A stretch of DNA of 64,000 nucleotides from JANJUO01 sp942492935 (GTDB taxonomy: Bacteria > Bacteroidota > Ignavibacteria > Kapaibacteriales > UBA2268): positions 310,001-374,000 of the forward strand of contig OW818654.1 of the NCBI GenBank assembly GCA_942492935.1, given 5' to 3'. Of this stretch, positions 63,946-64,000 are shown one piece after another. The translations under genes and the position numbers were made by a program. Positions within the stretch are counted from its first letter, which is position 1, and each line of letters begins with the position of its first letter. Under the pieces are notes generated by a model, which searched no databases, had not been told where the DNA came from, and saw only the letters and a program-made list of their open reading frames with translations.

Positions 63946-64000
63946 TTAATTAGTTAAAGCCCAAACTATAATATTTGTACCAAATTGTAAAGCAGCTGTT
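63946..64000 (-). CDS. C-terminal end of an unidentified gene (rest outside window)
   Basis: The last 18 codons, 'TAALQFGTNIIVWALTN', run off the window edge. The same end is found as a fragment at 35038-35091, so two loci share at least this tail. No family recognised from so short a piece. Confidence 0.45.
   Translation of the reverse strand, partial: TAALQFGTNIIVWALTN

Overview
The window is low-GC bacterial DNA, probably from a member of the Bacteroidota/Chlorobiota superphylum (an Ignavibacteria- or Kapabacteria-like lineage is my guess; placing the 16S would decide). The signs are Por-type (type IX) secretion tails on surface proteins, a SusC/CirA-style TonB receptor with a carboxypeptidase-D-like N-domain, a DUF4175 protein, A-rich leaders with few Shine-Dalgarno sites, and promoters of the Bacteroidota form TTG-N20-TAnnTTTG in front of the rRNA operon and the tyrosine phenol-lyase gene.

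Layout. 1-4918: envelope genes on the + strand (5'-truncated secreted protein, FadL/PorV-like outer-membrane protein, beta-helix protein, family 2 and family 9 glycosyltransferases). 4919-10440: a complete rRNA operon (tandem promoters, 16S, tRNA-Ile, tRNA-Ala, 23S, 5S, terminator). 10441-22531: housekeeping and metabolism (tyrosine phenol-lyase, two bacterial-PH membrane proteins, OmpA-like lipoprotein, Dus, lytic transglycosylase, L27, L21, ThrRS, TerB-like protein, aldehyde dehydrogenase). 22532-26217: a repeat-built island holding a lipoprotein and a secreted beta-propeller gene, with 247-bp inverted arms and about 230-bp direct repeats. 26218-30260: hydrolase, ArfB, hybrid signalling pair (histidine kinase, REC-CheB). 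30261-35524: accessory region with palindromic repeats, a cytosolic propeller, a CPBP protease with an extra C-terminal domain, a foldback element and decayed toxin-antitoxin genes. 35525-44220: DUF4175 protein, PheT, and a single-chain methyltransferase/endonuclease carrying an in-frame palindromic insertion. 44890-52068: a six-gene redox operon. 52069-53370: repeats and a broken VapBC-like pair. 53588-63512: TonB receptor, a 1273-residue VWA/WD40 secreted protein, YahK-like alcohol dehydrogenase, and a second secreted propeller. 63513-64000: repeats and gene remnants.

The most interesting unit is 44890-52068. A Tat-exported four-cluster ferredoxin, an NrfD-type quinone-interacting membrane subunit and a 13-heme cytochrome form a membrane redox complex of the Hmc/Cbc4 type. 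They are followed without a break by a sensor kinase with periplasmic heme-type cysteines and a zinc-ribbon insertion inside its ATPase domain, then by two REC proteins that each end in a GcvH-like domain apparently lacking the lipoyl lysine. This looks like a respiratory complex with its own redox-sensing pathway.

The second theme is palindromic repeats. At least seven families of short hairpins and MITE-like elements fill most gaps over 300 bp. Some stems differ by compensated base pairs, some act as terminators, and one family has entered a coding sequence in frame.
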